Source of the DNA: Planctomycetia bacterium
GTDB lineage: Bacteria; Planctomycetota; Planctomycetia; Pirellulales; Thermoguttaceae
DNA length: 64,000 nucleotides
Direction of reading: 5' to 3'
Assembly: GCA_030537455.1 (NCBI GenBank)
Contig: JAUNMR010000016.1
Span: 24,868-88,867 of the forward strand
The translations under genes and the position numbers were made by a program. Below are positions 25,107-34,665 of the stretch, in pieces; the first letter of the stretch is position 1, and the number at the start of each line of letters is the position of its first letter. The notes under the pieces are model-generated. The model did no database searches. It worked only from the letters and a program-made list of their open reading frames with translations, and was not told where the DNA came from.

Positions 25107-25185
25107 CACAAAACGACCGGTCTAACCGCTCTGATGATAAAATTGAACCAGCGCGTCTAATCCTTCAATTCACAAGGAGAGACCT

Positions 25186-28100
25186 ATGGCGACCAGTCCG
25201 ACCTTTGAATACCTAGCGTTTTTGAGCTACAGTCGCACTAACGCCCGAGAAGCCTACGCCTTACGTTCGAAACTACACCGCTTTCGTATCCCTGTGTCGC
25301 TGATCGATCCGGTCAACCTGCCTCCGCACAACACAAAATACGTCAGAAGTATCGCGATTGACAAAGAGGTTTTTCAGCCCGACGATAATTTCTATCGTCA
25401 GATCGAAAGAGTTATCGACGCCTCGCGTTTCTTGATCGTATTATGCTCCAAAGAAGCGGCAAAATCAGCGGTTATTGAATATGAGGTCGACTATTTCCTC
25501 AAGACGCGCGGCGCCAAGGCAAGTCGTTTTATTATACCGGTTATTCTCAATGGCTCCCCCGACGCAAGCGCCCCCGAGGACGAATGCTTGCCCAGACCGT
25601 TGAGAAAGGATCCGTGGCTAAAATACTGTCAGGACAATGATATTCCCGACCCGAAACCGATCGGACTGTGGAATCTACCGAACCTCGCCGCCAGTCCGGG
25701 AGAATCCATCCGTCACACGTGGGACTGCGCCGTGGTTCTTACTACGTCCTATCTCCTACGCGTAAATCGTGACAAACTCTACGACGAATTCCAGCAGTTA
25801 CAACGCCAAGTCGCTCGTCGTCGCGCCTTAGTCGCATCCTTTCTGGCGATGATCTTCTTGGCGTTGAGCGTGTGGGCGCTCGTTAATTGGAACCGCGCCT
25901 ACCGCCTACGCTTGAGCGAGCAGACACAGCGTCGCGTCGCGATGCAAACGCTGGCGGAGTCGGACTTTCAGGAGAGCGCGCGACTACTTGAGCAGGAACA
26001 CGACACGCCCGGCGCCTTAATACGTATGACCGGCGCCTTGACCGACAATCTGTGTCCTTGCGCCGCTAATCGCCTCTATAACCTCATGTTACAGCGCTCC
26101 TGGCTCGTACCCTGCCCCAGCGAAGAGAATGATACGACATATCTCAATACACACGTAAACGCACGTAACACGTGTGATTTCCGTTTCTTTGAGCTAACCA
26201 AACTTGAAAAGACCAATGATCGTGACGCCGAACAATGGCGCGCCATGGAATCACGTTCAGAGCTTAATAACGACGCGATTCACAATCTTACCGATAATAC
26301 TGATCCCATAACTCTTGAATTATCATGTATTTCCAAACCCAACGTCTGCTTTGCGCCAAATGCGAATTATTACTATGCGCTCTATGAACGCGAGCATTCT
26401 GATTATTACCTCGACGTCTATAATGCTCAGACACGAGAGCTTGTGGCGTCGCGAAACTTCGCCACGCAAGCGCCGCAGGAACTACGCTTTAGTCCTGACG
26501 GAACCTATCTTGTCGTCGAACTTTACGCTAATCGCTTAGGTCAACAGAACAGCGTGTGCGTTCTTTCTCCATTGTCGCTACAAACGCTACTGGAAATCCC
26601 AATACAAACAACGATCGATGTTGTCATTGCCTTCAGTAGCGATTCAAGACGCATGGCAATTCTACAAGCGCGCAGTCGTCTATCGGTCTTTGACCTTGAA
26701 CAGGCGCAACGTGCCGCGGAACCCTGTGTGATGGAATCCTTCGACTTCTATAAGGTCGCGTTCTCACAAGACAATCGCGCCGTGATTGTCGGAAATAACG
26801 AAACGTCAAAACGTTACGTTCTGCAGAAGTCGACGCTCGTCTCGCACGCGAGCGCCAGTGATCGCGCGCTACACGCCGTCGCGCTCGTACCCAGCGCGTC
26901 CATTTTGCTTTGCCTATGCGTTAATCAAGATAACAACTTAGAAATATGCAGTTACGATCTGCAAACGCGTCGATTCGGCGCACGGCGTCCACTCCTGGCG
27001 TCGTTACAGAGTCAGCGCCTCCCCTGTAACGCTACGTCCAAGCAACAAATCCTTGCCTTGCCACAGTCTCAACGCATGATCGTTAAGGTAAAACTTGACC
27101 AAAAAACCTATGCCGCGCTGTATCGCACCTCGAGCGCAACTCTCGACCGTTGCGACGCTTGGGAACTAGAACGCCTCATTCCCTGGGATGAAAATTGCTC
27201 ACTAGCGTCAGCGTCCCCCCAAGAGTCGATACTCTTCTTCTACAAACCCAAACTCCAGATTTACGACCTAAACGCCAAGAGTTTTAACGTAAGTATCGAA
27301 TACAATGGCGCTTGCACCGACGTTGCGATCAGCGCGGACGAAAACCTTTTGGCGATAACAGGTTCGATCGGGACGCAAATATGGCGCAAATCCCATGGTG
27401 AATGGGAACGTCTCAACATCGGTCAAGATTTTGATTTATATCGCGCATTGGCGCAACCCGGCGTCTTCGTACGATTCTCTTCACGAAACAAACTTGCCGT
27501 GACGAACTCGAAAAGTACGATACTGCTCGATCCCTCTACTGGCGACATGAAAATCTTACCAGTTGCAAAATCGATCGCGTTGGCGTCGGCGCCTGCCTTC
27601 TCTGAAGACAGTAACCTCTTCGCGTATTGTCCTAGCGCTAACGCCGTTCAAGTTATCGACGTCGACTCCGGTCTGCCCGTTACCGCGCCACTGACGCATC
27701 TTTATGACGTGCGTCAGCTACGACTGTGCAATCAACAGGGTCGCGCTACGCTCGCGACTTCTTCTGGACAAGGCTCCGTAAACGCACAAGACGCAGCGCG
27801 TTCCGTTTGTCAGATCAATGTCTGGGACGTTCAGACGCAGCGCCGTGTTTGTGACGCTTTGCCGGTACACGAGTATGAAATCTTCTTTGAAACGCACAAT
27901 AACCTCGTCTGTTCAACAACTTCAAACGCCGTAATCGCTATGCCGATCCTAGGCGCTCCGCAGCCCGACTCAGATGAGGAAATACAAACGTTAACTCGCG
28001 TAATGTCGGCTTTTTGTCAAAAGTACGGCGGTGGAGCGCTCAACCAATGGCGCGCGCCGCAGTACGTCGCAGAACCCGGCGCCGAACTTGACGCCGTTTT

Positions 28101-28635
28101 TGCGTCGCTAACGCCTCAAGAGCTTAGCTCGCCGGCGCTTAACACATGGCGTCAGCTCGATCTGTGGCTGAACGCTCCGATACAAAAGCGAACTGTCTTG
28201 CCCGAGTCGAAAGAATCGCTTCAAGAGTTCCTTCGCCATAACAAGGACACGCGCAATCCATTGGAGTTTAATAACTTACGACTCATGTGCGACCCGAACG
28301 ACCCGGAAGCGTACAGCGCTTGGGCGCTACTACGCTTTGAAAAAATCGCGCTGGATGAATTTCTGGCACAGCGTGGCGTCGTTAAATCTTTCAACGAGGA
28401 ACAATTGAGCCTCGCCAAACAATTTGTAAGCCAACTCCTTACTGCGCCCTATGACCTGTATCAAGAGCTGCCAAGCGCTGTGTATTTTGCTCAGTATCAC
28501 GCCAATGAATTACAGCGTCGGTTCCCAGATAACCAAACGGTAAGTAAAGCGTGCCATAAACTTAGAGAATATGCCGTCGCAACGTCTAACGACGTTGACG
28601 AGGAAGAACTGAGTAGATTAATAGACGAGTTATAA
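25186..28635 (+). CDS. TIR domain - TM - beta-propeller protein
   Basis: 1149 aa. Residues 8-140 form a TIR-type domain: FLSYSRTNAREAYALRSKLH, FYRQIERVIDASRFLIVLCSKEAAKSAVIEYEVDYF, FIIPVILNG and CLPRPLRKDP. Glu100, six residues after Ser94, fits the position of the NAD-cleaving glutamate in active TIRs. One membrane helix at 214-234 (LVASFLAMIFLALSVWALVNW) is followed by a coiled-coil-like helix to about 290, then degenerate WD40-like blades between about 370 and 960 (LRFSPDGTYLVVEL, VAISADENLLAIT, AFSEDSNLFAYCP). The last 180 residues are helical. AAGGAGAG precedes the ATG. The PDZ-ended gene follows 46 bases on, probably one operon. Role (sensor/effector or defence) unknown. Confidence 0.7.
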   Translation: MATSPTFEYLAFLSYSRTNAREAYALRSKLHRFRIPVSLIDPVNLPPHNTKYVRSIAIDKEVFQPDDNFYRQIERVIDASRFLIVLCSKEAAKSAVIEYEVDYFLKTRGAKASRFIIPVILNGSPDASAPEDECLPRPLRKDPWLKYCQDNDIPDPKPIGLWNLPNLAASPGESIRHTWDCAVVLTTSYLLRVNRDKLYDEFQQLQRQVARRRALVASFLAMIFLALSVWALVNWNRAYRLRLSEQTQRRVAMQTLAESDFQESARLLEQEHDTPGALIRMTGALTDNLCPCAANRLYNLMLQRSWLVPCPSEENDTTYLNTHVNARNTCDFRFFELTKLEKTNDRDAEQWRAMESRSELNNDAIHNLTDNTDPITLELSCISKPNVCFAPNANYYYALYEREHSDYYLDVYNAQTRELVASRNFATQAPQELRFSPDGTYLVVELYANRLGQQNSVCVLSPLSLQTLLEIPIQTTIDVVIAFSSDSRRMAILQARSRLSVFDLEQAQRAAEPCVMESFDFYKVAFSQDNRAVIVGNNETSKRYVLQKSTLVSHASASDRALHAVALVPSASILLCLCVNQDNNLEICSYDLQTRRFGARRPLLASLQSQRLPCNATSKQQILALPQSQRMIVKVKLDQKTYAALYRTSSATLDRCDAWELERLIPWDENCSLASASPQESILFFYKPKLQIYDLNAKSFNVSIEYNGACTDVAISADENLLAITGSIGTQIWRKSHGEWERLNIGQDFDLYRALAQPGVFVRFSSRNKLAVTNSKSTILLDPSTGDMKILPVAKSIALASAPAFSEDSNLFAYCPSANAVQVIDVDSGLPVTAPLTHLYDVRQLRLCNQQGRATLATSSGQGSVNAQDAARSVCQINVWDVQTQRRVCDALPVHEYEIFFETHNNLVCSTTSNAVIAMPILGAPQPDSDEEIQTLTRVMSAFCQKYGGGALNQWRAPQYVAEPGAELDAVFASLTPQELSSPALNTWRQLDLWLNAPIQKRTVLPESKESLQEFLRHNKDTRNPLEFNNLRLMCDPNDPEAYSAWALLRFEKIALDEFLAQRGVVKSFNEEQLSLAKQFVSQLLTAPYDLYQELPSAVYFAQYHANELQRRFPDNQTVSKACHKLREYAVATSNDVDEEELSRLIDEL

Positions 28636-28681
28636 ATAGTATCTTAAAGCTCAAATTAAACAGTACGAGGAGATAAACGTC

Positions 28682-30034
28682 ATGTCAAATCTGTTTCATC
28701 GTGACAAACTCTCACGCAACTTTATGTTGCAACGTCGCTTACTCTCCGTATTTTTAGTCGCGCTAGCGCTTGTGACCTCGACGCTCTCGCGCGTCATGGC
28801 GCAAGAGAAGCTCACAGATCAAGAGATCTACGACCGAATCGCCAAGGTCTTGCCGGATCTGGAAAAGTCTAATTCGCTCGACAATCGTGAAAAAGGGTAC
28901 TTAAAGGCGTACGCATACGTCAATCAAGCGGAGCGTCCCGACGTCATTCAACTTCTACGTATCGCCAACGGCGTAGTCGAGGTTTACGGCGAGCGTCAGA
29001 ATATCGAAGGAATCGAGAACGCGGTTCGCAATCTCGCCGATAAGATTGACGTAAGTAACGTCGACGACGTGACTTCGAGTCGTCTCTTGGATCTATTTAT
29101 CCCTACGGCGCTTTTGACCGATCGGCTTCAAGCGTTACACCGCTATGACCTCGTCGAGCCTTATCTTACGAAACTAAACGAACACTTAGATAAGCGTTTC
29201 TTCGAAGATTTACCTTTCGAACAGACGTCGACTCCTGCTACATTCCTGGGGATGCAAGGACTTAACGAGCTTTACAGTCAGAAACCGGAAGAGTCGCTAG
29301 CTACTTTTGAGATCGCTCAAGCCTCCTTAGAGAAGTATTATCGTTATGCCATCGCTAACTCGCCAGAATGGAAGGAGATAACAGCACAATGGCAAGATCA
29401 ACTTGACGGATTAAAAGACAAACTCGAAAAAGCCAAAGAGAAACTCTCGCCAGAAGAAATTCAAGCAATACTTGAAAAGTACGAAGAAGACGATGTGTTA
29501 GTCGAAGTTGCCGACTACGAAGAACACATGCTCCAGAGCGCTATTCTTTGTCAATTTGGCTTTCTGACCCTCATGGCGCGCTGTGAGCGCGACAAGGTCG
29601 AACCCGATTTCGACGAAGTCGCTGATCTCGCGGAGGTCGTCATCGGCGAGAATTTACCTATGTTCTTCCAAGCTTATAATACAATGGAGAATATCGCCAG
29701 CGACCGCGGTGACCTCGGCGTTCTTCAATCGCTCGCAGACGTCTTTGAAGCGGTTCCACTGATCAAAGACAGTCGTGGACTACGTATTAAGAAGCTCTCC
29801 GCGCAGACCGCCGAGGCGTTGCCGGAACTATCGGTGGGCGACCGTATCGTCGCGTTGAACTCCTGGCGTCAATTTGACTCCAACGTGCTCAATAACTTCG
29901 CCTGGGCCAAACGCGCGGTCGGCTCCCATGAAAAGTTTACGCTACAAGTACGCTCGAAAAAGGACGGACAGATTCGCGAATATCAGATCGACCCGTTCCA
30001 ATTGAACCTTACGCTGGAACCGTATGGTTTTTAA
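28682..30034 (+). CDS. Secreted helical protein with C-terminal PDZ-like domain
   Basis: 450 aa. Signal peptide after a polar lead (LLSVFLVALALVTSTLSRVMA-QE, cleavage about 40). Residues 45-350 are predicted all-helical, with a coiled coil QWQDQLDGLKDKLEKAKEKL near 240-265. Residues about 360-450 (GLRIKKLSAQTAEALPELSVGDRIVALNS ... KFTLQVRSKKDGQIREYQ) follow a PDZ domain: a carboxylate-binding-type turn, GD-I-x-x-x-N, then two strands. No catalytic domain. Same strand as the TIR gene, GAGGAGA ribosome site, so likely an extracytoplasmic partner of its operon. I do not recognise a family. Confidence 0.55.
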   Translation: MSNLFHRDKLSRNFMLQRRLLSVFLVALALVTSTLSRVMAQEKLTDQEIYDRIAKVLPDLEKSNSLDNREKGYLKAYAYVNQAERPDVIQLLRIANGVVEVYGERQNIEGIENAVRNLADKIDVSNVDDVTSSRLLDLFIPTALLTDRLQALHRYDLVEPYLTKLNEHLDKRFFEDLPFEQTSTPATFLGMQGLNELYSQKPEESLATFEIAQASLEKYYRYAIANSPEWKEITAQWQDQLDGLKDKLEKAKEKLSPEEIQAILEKYEEDDVLVEVADYEEHMLQSAILCQFGFLTLMARCERDKVEPDFDEVADLAEVVIGENLPMFFQAYNTMENIASDRGDLGVLQSLADVFEAVPLIKDSRGLRIKKLSAQTAEALPELSVGDRIVALNSWRQFDSNVLNNFAWAKRAVGSHEKFTLQVRSKKDGQIREYQIDPFQLNLTLEPYGF

Positions 30035-30095
30035 CGACTCTCACAAGTTGATTAATCATAGCGCTTAGTAAGCAACCGGCGCTCCTATAATATAA

Positions 30096-30152
30096 GCGCG
30101 TCTTCTATGACTTCCGAAGTTTGTGGTAAGTCCTTAGAAGACGCGCCTTTCT
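30096..30152 (+). terminator. Hairpin between convergent genes
   Basis: 12-bp perfect stem GCGCGTCTTCTA/TAGAAGACGCGC (30096-30107, 30135-30146), with a 27-base loop and CTTTCT after. Likely ends the TIR operon. Confidence 0.6.
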
Positions 30153-30203
30153 AAACTCATGGGTTAGGACGTCGTGTGAACCAACGTCACACAGTACGTG
30201 GAA

Positions 30204-32252
30204 CTATTTTGACAGGGCGTCGACAGTCACGCGCACTGTGTCGCCGTCGTTAAATACGTACGTATAGGCAACTCCGCCGCGTTGTGTCACGGTCACGGCG
30301 AGTCGGTTGAGCGCCAAGCGTGTAACGGTCAGATCAAAATCGGAACCAAAGGCGCGAATACTCTTTAACGCCATCGTATTCCACTCTTTTGGCAGTCTCG
30401 GGGTAATATCGAAGCTATGGAAGCCGGTCGGGCGTATGCCAAAGAGTCCTTCGGTGTAGACGCGGCAATATAGCCCGCTTTCGGCGGACAGATGACGTTG
30501 CGAACCTTCCGGCCACGCCTCGATCGGATAAGGCACGTGACCGCCAAGGAGGCGTTCTTTGGAGTAATGACGTAAATAGTTTAGACCTTGCTCCGTCGCG
30601 CCAACCGCAATCACGCCACGAAGCGTGTAGAGCGTAGAACGATCCCAGAAGGTCTCGCTACCCTCTTGCGTAAGCAAACCGTTCTTTGTCCATAACTTAT
30701 CGCTAAAGAGCGCGTCGATGGTATTCGCGGCGCGACGTTTAATCCCAACGACAAGAGGCATACAGATCCAAGAGCGAAGTTTGTCGCAACCCTCGTAATA
30801 TTGGTAAGTGTCATATTGATCGACAGTTGCGCCGAAATAATTCTCGATGGCGTCCTCGAGCGCCGTGGCGCGCGCGCGATAATCGGCGGCGACCTGCTCG
30901 GAGAGTTCGAGTTCCTCCGCAAGATAGGCGGCGCTCAGTAACGCGTCATAGTAAAGGCATGAGGTACAAAGATTAGCATTACCGGCGGGGAAGCGTCGTT
31001 CCAGTTCGTCGCAGTCGGACTCCACAACGCCCTGGGCATTGAGTTTACGCTGGCAGTATTCCAAACACCAGGCGATCAGCGTCCACAGTTCGCGCGCCTG
31101 TTCGACGTCGGCGCGCTCAAGCGCGTAACGCGAGGCGCCATAAGCGATCATGGCCGCGTCGCCGCGGTCGCCCGCGCCATTCCAAATATCAATTCCTTCC
31201 GCGATAATCGAGGAGGGAATCGGCTTGTATTCATCGTTCATAAAGCGCGCAAAATGAAGGAATGAGTTATACGCGCTATCGACGCCATTAGCATAACCGA
31301 GGAAGGGAAAGAACGGGTTGACGTATTCCGCCTGGTCATTAGCCCAAATCGCGGCGTAGTAAGATTCCCCGCCCGGTCCGTGCATGAGACCGCCAGCGGT
31401 GCGATAGATACTCTCGCTGGCACGTATCTTTGCGAAAGCAAACGCACGATTGAGAATCGGCTCCGGCGTCTCTAAGACGAGCGCGTTCCACACGTTAGCG
31501 ATAAATTGCGCGCGAGCGGCTTCTTCCAGTTCGCAATTCGGCTCGATTTCAGATTCCTCTTTCCCAACGCTAAAGCCTTGGATTGTATAGTCGCATGTGA
31601 GCGACTGATTCGGTTCTAGGCGAAATTCGCCGCTGTTAGCGAGTTTTTCAACAAGAGTGTAACTCCCGTTGACGCCTTTAGTTGCGTCGGTCTCAGTGAC
31701 CTTGCGGTATTCCGGAACCTGTAGGGTTATCGGTTCTTCCGACAGGTTCTGATAGCTAATGCGTTCGCAGATAAAAGGACCGGTCGTGGAGGGAAAGAGG
31801 CGTTGAGTTCTTTCCACCGTAACGTTTTCCGGCAGATTGAAGCGCGAGCGAACGGTCAAAAAGCCGTCGAGAGTGATCGACTCGGTCACTCCCCCGACGA
31901 GCGACACGCCATTGACAGTAGCCTTACCGGCGACGTCTTCGTTGAAGCGCACAGTCAAACTTGCGTGAGTATTATTGGGGATCGTGCGCAACAAGGGCCA
32001 CACGACCGAGCGGCTCGCCTGGAAAGAACCCTGGTCCGTGACCTGATAGCGCAAAACAGTGGAGACCTGCTCGCCGCTCGCCTCTATGTGGTCGGAATAC
32101 GCCGGTTGAGCATTATCGATGAAATCGTCAAGGGTAATACCGCCTTGGTCGTTAATATGCCAACGCGAATTAGCCGCGTCCTCTTGGGCAGACGCGCACA
32201 GCGCGAGCGCAAGGTTCAGCGCGACAAGACAGGTTAATTTCAGTAATTTCAT
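30204..32252 (-). CDS. Secreted six-hairpin glycosidase-like protein
   Basis: 682 aa. Signal peptide 1-22 (LTCLVALNLALALCASA-QE). An N-terminal beta-sandwich region (about 40-260) is followed by an all-helical (alpha/alpha)6 barrel-like part (about 265-600): LNRAFAFAKIRASESIYRTAGGLMHGPGG, IWANDQAEYVNPFFPFLGY, WNGAGDRGDAAMIAYGASRYAL, YQYYEGCDKLRSWICMPLVVG, ETFWDRSTLYTLRGVIAVGAT. A short beta domain closes it. This matches six-hairpin glycosidases (GH78/GH95/GH63-like clans), with acidic residues in WANDQAEY and DRGDA as candidate catalysts. Family and substrate not fixed. Stands alone between convergent genes. Confidence 0.6.
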   Translation of the reverse strand: MKLLKLTCLVALNLALALCASAQEDAANSRWHINDQGGITLDDFIDNAQPAYSDHIEASGEQVSTVLRYQVTDQGSFQASRSVVWPLLRTIPNNTHASLTVRFNEDVAGKATVNGVSLVGGVTESITLDGFLTVRSRFNLPENVTVERTQRLFPSTTGPFICERISYQNLSEEPITLQVPEYRKVTETDATKGVNGSYTLVEKLANSGEFRLEPNQSLTCDYTIQGFSVGKEESEIEPNCELEEAARAQFIANVWNALVLETPEPILNRAFAFAKIRASESIYRTAGGLMHGPGGESYYAAIWANDQAEYVNPFFPFLGYANGVDSAYNSFLHFARFMNDEYKPIPSSIIAEGIDIWNGAGDRGDAAMIAYGASRYALERADVEQARELWTLIAWCLEYCQRKLNAQGVVESDCDELERRFPAGNANLCTSCLYYDALLSAAYLAEELELSEQVAADYRARATALEDAIENYFGATVDQYDTYQYYEGCDKLRSWICMPLVVGIKRRAANTIDALFSDKLWTKNGLLTQEGSETFWDRSTLYTLRGVIAVGATEQGLNYLRHYSKERLLGGHVPYPIEAWPEGSQRHLSAESGLYCRVYTEGLFGIRPTGFHSFDITPRLPKEWNTMALKSIRAFGSDFDLTVTRLALNRLAVTVTQRGGVAYTYVFNDGDTVRVTVDALSK

Positions 32253-32319
32253 AGTTTACACTTCATTTGCGCGGGTTATCTCGTGCCGAATTGCGCGTGG
32301 AACAACGCGTTGCGACGTT

Positions 32320-32352
32320 AAAAAAGCGCGTCGACCGTTTGAGTCGACGCGC
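32320..32352 (-). terminator. Terminator of the acyl-enzyme gene set
   Basis: 10-bp stem GCGCGTCGAC/GTCGACGCGC (32326-32335, 32343-32352). Read on the minus strand it is followed by TTTTTTAA, as expected 70 bases past the last gene of the set. Confidence 0.75.
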
Positions 32353-32421
32353 CTAAACTCGCCGACGCTATTATTATAGCGCCTGGAAAATAGCATTGTA
32401 ATGAATATCGTGAGCGAACGC

Positions 32422-34110
32422 TTAATTTCGCGCCAGCAGACCGTCTTTGAGATCCTGAGGCGCCTGCGCGCGAAGGATATAACGTTGCTTCTTACCGGTC
32501 GGAGTATAGGGCAGTTCTTCCACGAAACGATAATATCGAGGCGTGGTAAATCCCGAGAGGTAAGGACTTGACATACAGAAGGTCAAAATCTCGCGCACGT
32601 CGAGGGAGTCGTCGCTACGTTTGATATACGCGACAAGCGCTTGACCGCGCGTCATTTCCGAAACCGGCACAACTATACAATCGGAGATTTTAGGATGCCG
32701 ACAGAGCGCTTCTTCGATCGGCTGTGGGTAGATATTCTCACCGGCGGAGATCATCATGTCGTCTTTGCGCCCGACAATCGTGACGAATTCTTCTTCGTCC
32801 CAGTACGCAAGGTCGCCTGTGTAAAGGTAGCCGTACTTGAACTTACGCGCGGTCTCTTCCGGCTTGTTGAAATATCCGGCCGTCGTCTTAGTGGAACAAC
32901 GCACAATGACTTCGCCGAGTGTCTTTTTATCTTTGGGCACAAGCTTATCGGGGTCGCCCCAGCCGTCCTCGATCGGCTCTACGAGGCGCACGTCGTCGTC
33001 AAGCGCGGCGCGACCAGCGGTACCCGCCTTATCGGGCAGACTCTTGGAATCGAGGAACGTGTTCAAGAAGGTTTCGGTCGTGCCGTAACTATTGATAAAA
33101 TTGACGTTCAAGAAGATGCTCTGCAGATAGCGACAGGTTGCCTTTTCCAAGTCGCTACCCATCATGACCAGTAGTCTGACGGACTTAATATCGAGGAGCG
33201 CTTTTTCCTGCTTATGGGCGACCATAAGCGCCGCCGAGGGCACGCCCAGAAGGATAGTCACGCGACGTTTTTGGATATTTTTGAGACAGACAGTGGCGTT
33301 AAAACGACGCAACACAACGACTTCACCGCCGAGATAGAGCGTCGGGGTCATTCCGCCGTGAAAACCGCCTCGATGGAACCATGGGGTCGTATTAATCGTA
33401 ACGTCGTCGGAGAAGATCGGGTAGCGCATAGCGACCTCGTGGCAACCCATGACCTCGTTCATACGACTGAGCGGAACGCCCTTGGAGCGACCGGTCGTAC
33501 CGGAGGTATACAGACGCACGATTTCATCGTAAGTAGATACGTTGTCTGGAGTTGCGGGATTCTCTTCGCTGGCGTTCGCGTAGTATTCTTCCCAATCGAT
33601 GGCGTCGACGTTGAGTTTCTCCTCCGGGACGCCGACGATGAGTCGACGTTCTGGGAGGTAGCTATGCTCTTGTGTGGCAATATCATAGGCGCGTTTAACG
33701 AGTTCTTCCAGCTCCGCGTCATAGAGGAAGATTTTCGGGCGACTATCGGCAAAGGCGTAGACGATATCGTTTGGCGACCAGTTGTAATTAAACGGGCAGA
33801 AAACCGCGCCGAGTTTTTCGGACGCAAGGTACGCCACAATGAATTCGATCGTATTAAAGAGCGCGACGGAGAAAACGTCGCCTTTACGCAAACCGTCGCT
33901 ATACAACGCGTTAGCGAACTTATTGGCAAGCGCGTTGAGTTGCGCGTAGGTCAGCAGGCGATTGATAGTCGGATCGCTCGCCGCTATTTTATTGGCGAAA
34001 CGACGAGCGTTACGCTCGAAGACGTGAATAAAATCGAATTCGCGCTCAAACTGCGCCTGAATCGCACGCGACGGCGTGGCGTCGGCAACTGGAGAGGTAA
34101 TATCGCTCAT
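32422..34110 (-). CDS. AMP-dependent acyl-activating enzyme
   Basis: 562 aa from the ATG at 34110; a TTG at 34131 would add seven residues. ANL-superfamily adenylating enzyme: A3 motif YTSGTTGRSKGVP (about 205-217), A5 SYGTTET, A7 YTGDLAYWDEE, A8 GRKDDMMISAGENIYPQPIEEAL, and the C-terminal lysine in TPTGKKQRYIL. Makes an acyl-adenylate, then an acyl thioester, either to CoA or to the neighbouring carrier protein. The acyl substrate is unknown. Last gene of ACP-FabF-FabZ-ligase on the minus strand, 58 bases after FabZ. Its presence with a dedicated ACP suggests priming or capture of a free acid by the set. Confidence 0.82.
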   Translation of the reverse strand: MSDITSPVADATPSRAIQAQFEREFDFIHVFERNARRFANKIAASDPTINRLLTYAQLNALANKFANALYSDGLRKGDVFSVALFNTIEFIVAYLASEKLGAVFCPFNYNWSPNDIVYAFADSRPKIFLYDAELEELVKRAYDIATQEHSYLPERRLIVGVPEEKLNVDAIDWEEYYANASEENPATPDNVSTYDEIVRLYTSGTTGRSKGVPLSRMNEVMGCHEVAMRYPIFSDDVTINTTPWFHRGGFHGGMTPTLYLGGEVVVLRRFNATVCLKNIQKRRVTILLGVPSAALMVAHKQEKALLDIKSVRLLVMMGSDLEKATCRYLQSIFLNVNFINSYGTTETFLNTFLDSKSLPDKAGTAGRAALDDDVRLVEPIEDGWGDPDKLVPKDKKTLGEVIVRCSTKTTAGYFNKPEETARKFKYGYLYTGDLAYWDEEEFVTIVGRKDDMMISAGENIYPQPIEEALCRHPKISDCIVVPVSEMTRGQALVAYIKRSDDSLDVREILTFCMSSPYLSGFTTPRYYRFVEELPYTPTGKKQRYILRAQAPQDLKDGLLARN

Positions 34111-34167
34111 GAGAGACTCGCGTGTATACAAACGTCGAAGACGTCTTATGTTGGAAAAAGCTTAGGG

Positions 34168-34590
34168 TTATTTAGCTTTGTCAATTAAGGCGAAGGACAA
34201 TCGCGCTTTCACGCAGATTTTTCCTGCGACGTAACCTTTACAATCGGTGAAATAAAAGGGTTCTTTGATTCTTTCGACACGGCATTCGGTCTCGAAAGTT
34301 TGCCCAGGCTTGACCGGACGCTTTAGGCGAACCTGATCCAAACCGACGAGAAAGGGAGTTTTCGTCTCAGGAACCCCGTCGGCAATAAGAAACGCGGTGG
34401 TTTGGGCGAGCGCTTCACACAGAATAACGCCCGGGACGACCGGATCGTCAGGAAAATGACCTTGAAGAAACCATTCGTCACCTTTAACGTGCATTTTACC
34501 GCGCGCGACTCCGTCGTCTAAAGATGCGGAGTCAAGCAATAACATCGGTTTACGATGTGGTAAGAAACGTTCGATATCGTCGACAATCAT
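34168..34590 (-). CDS. FabZ-type 3-hydroxyacyl-ACP dehydratase
   Basis: 140 aa, hot-dog fold. Motifs LPHRKPMLLLD, GHFPDDPVVPGVILCEALAQ (catalytic His in GHFP and Glu in CEALAQ), and LVGLDQVRLKRPVKPGQ. Removes water from 3-hydroxyacyl-ACP to give the trans-2-enoyl product. Length is usual for FabZ. It lies between FabF and the acyl-activating enzyme, so it is probably the dehydratase of a dedicated pathway rather than the housekeeping copy. A more diverged second FabZ-like gene is at 48879. No ketoreductase (FabG) lies in the set. Confidence 0.85.
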   Translation of the reverse strand: MIVDDIERFLPHRKPMLLLDSASLDDGVARGKMHVKGDEWFLQGHFPDDPVVPGVILCEALAQTTAFLIADGVPETKTPFLVGLDQVRLKRPVKPGQTFETECRVERIKEPFYFTDCKGYVAGKICVKARLSFALIDKAK

Positions 34591-34665
34591 ACGGATCTTT
34601 CATGCAAGCGCGCGTCGTACGCGAGGAGCATGGCGCGCGCAAATCTCGTGGTCTTCGAAAGTCTT

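Noticed and set aside
33214..34188. 324-aa plus-strand ORF across the acyl-activating enzyme
   Set aside because: Antisense to a gene with all ANL motifs. No domain and no ribosome site.
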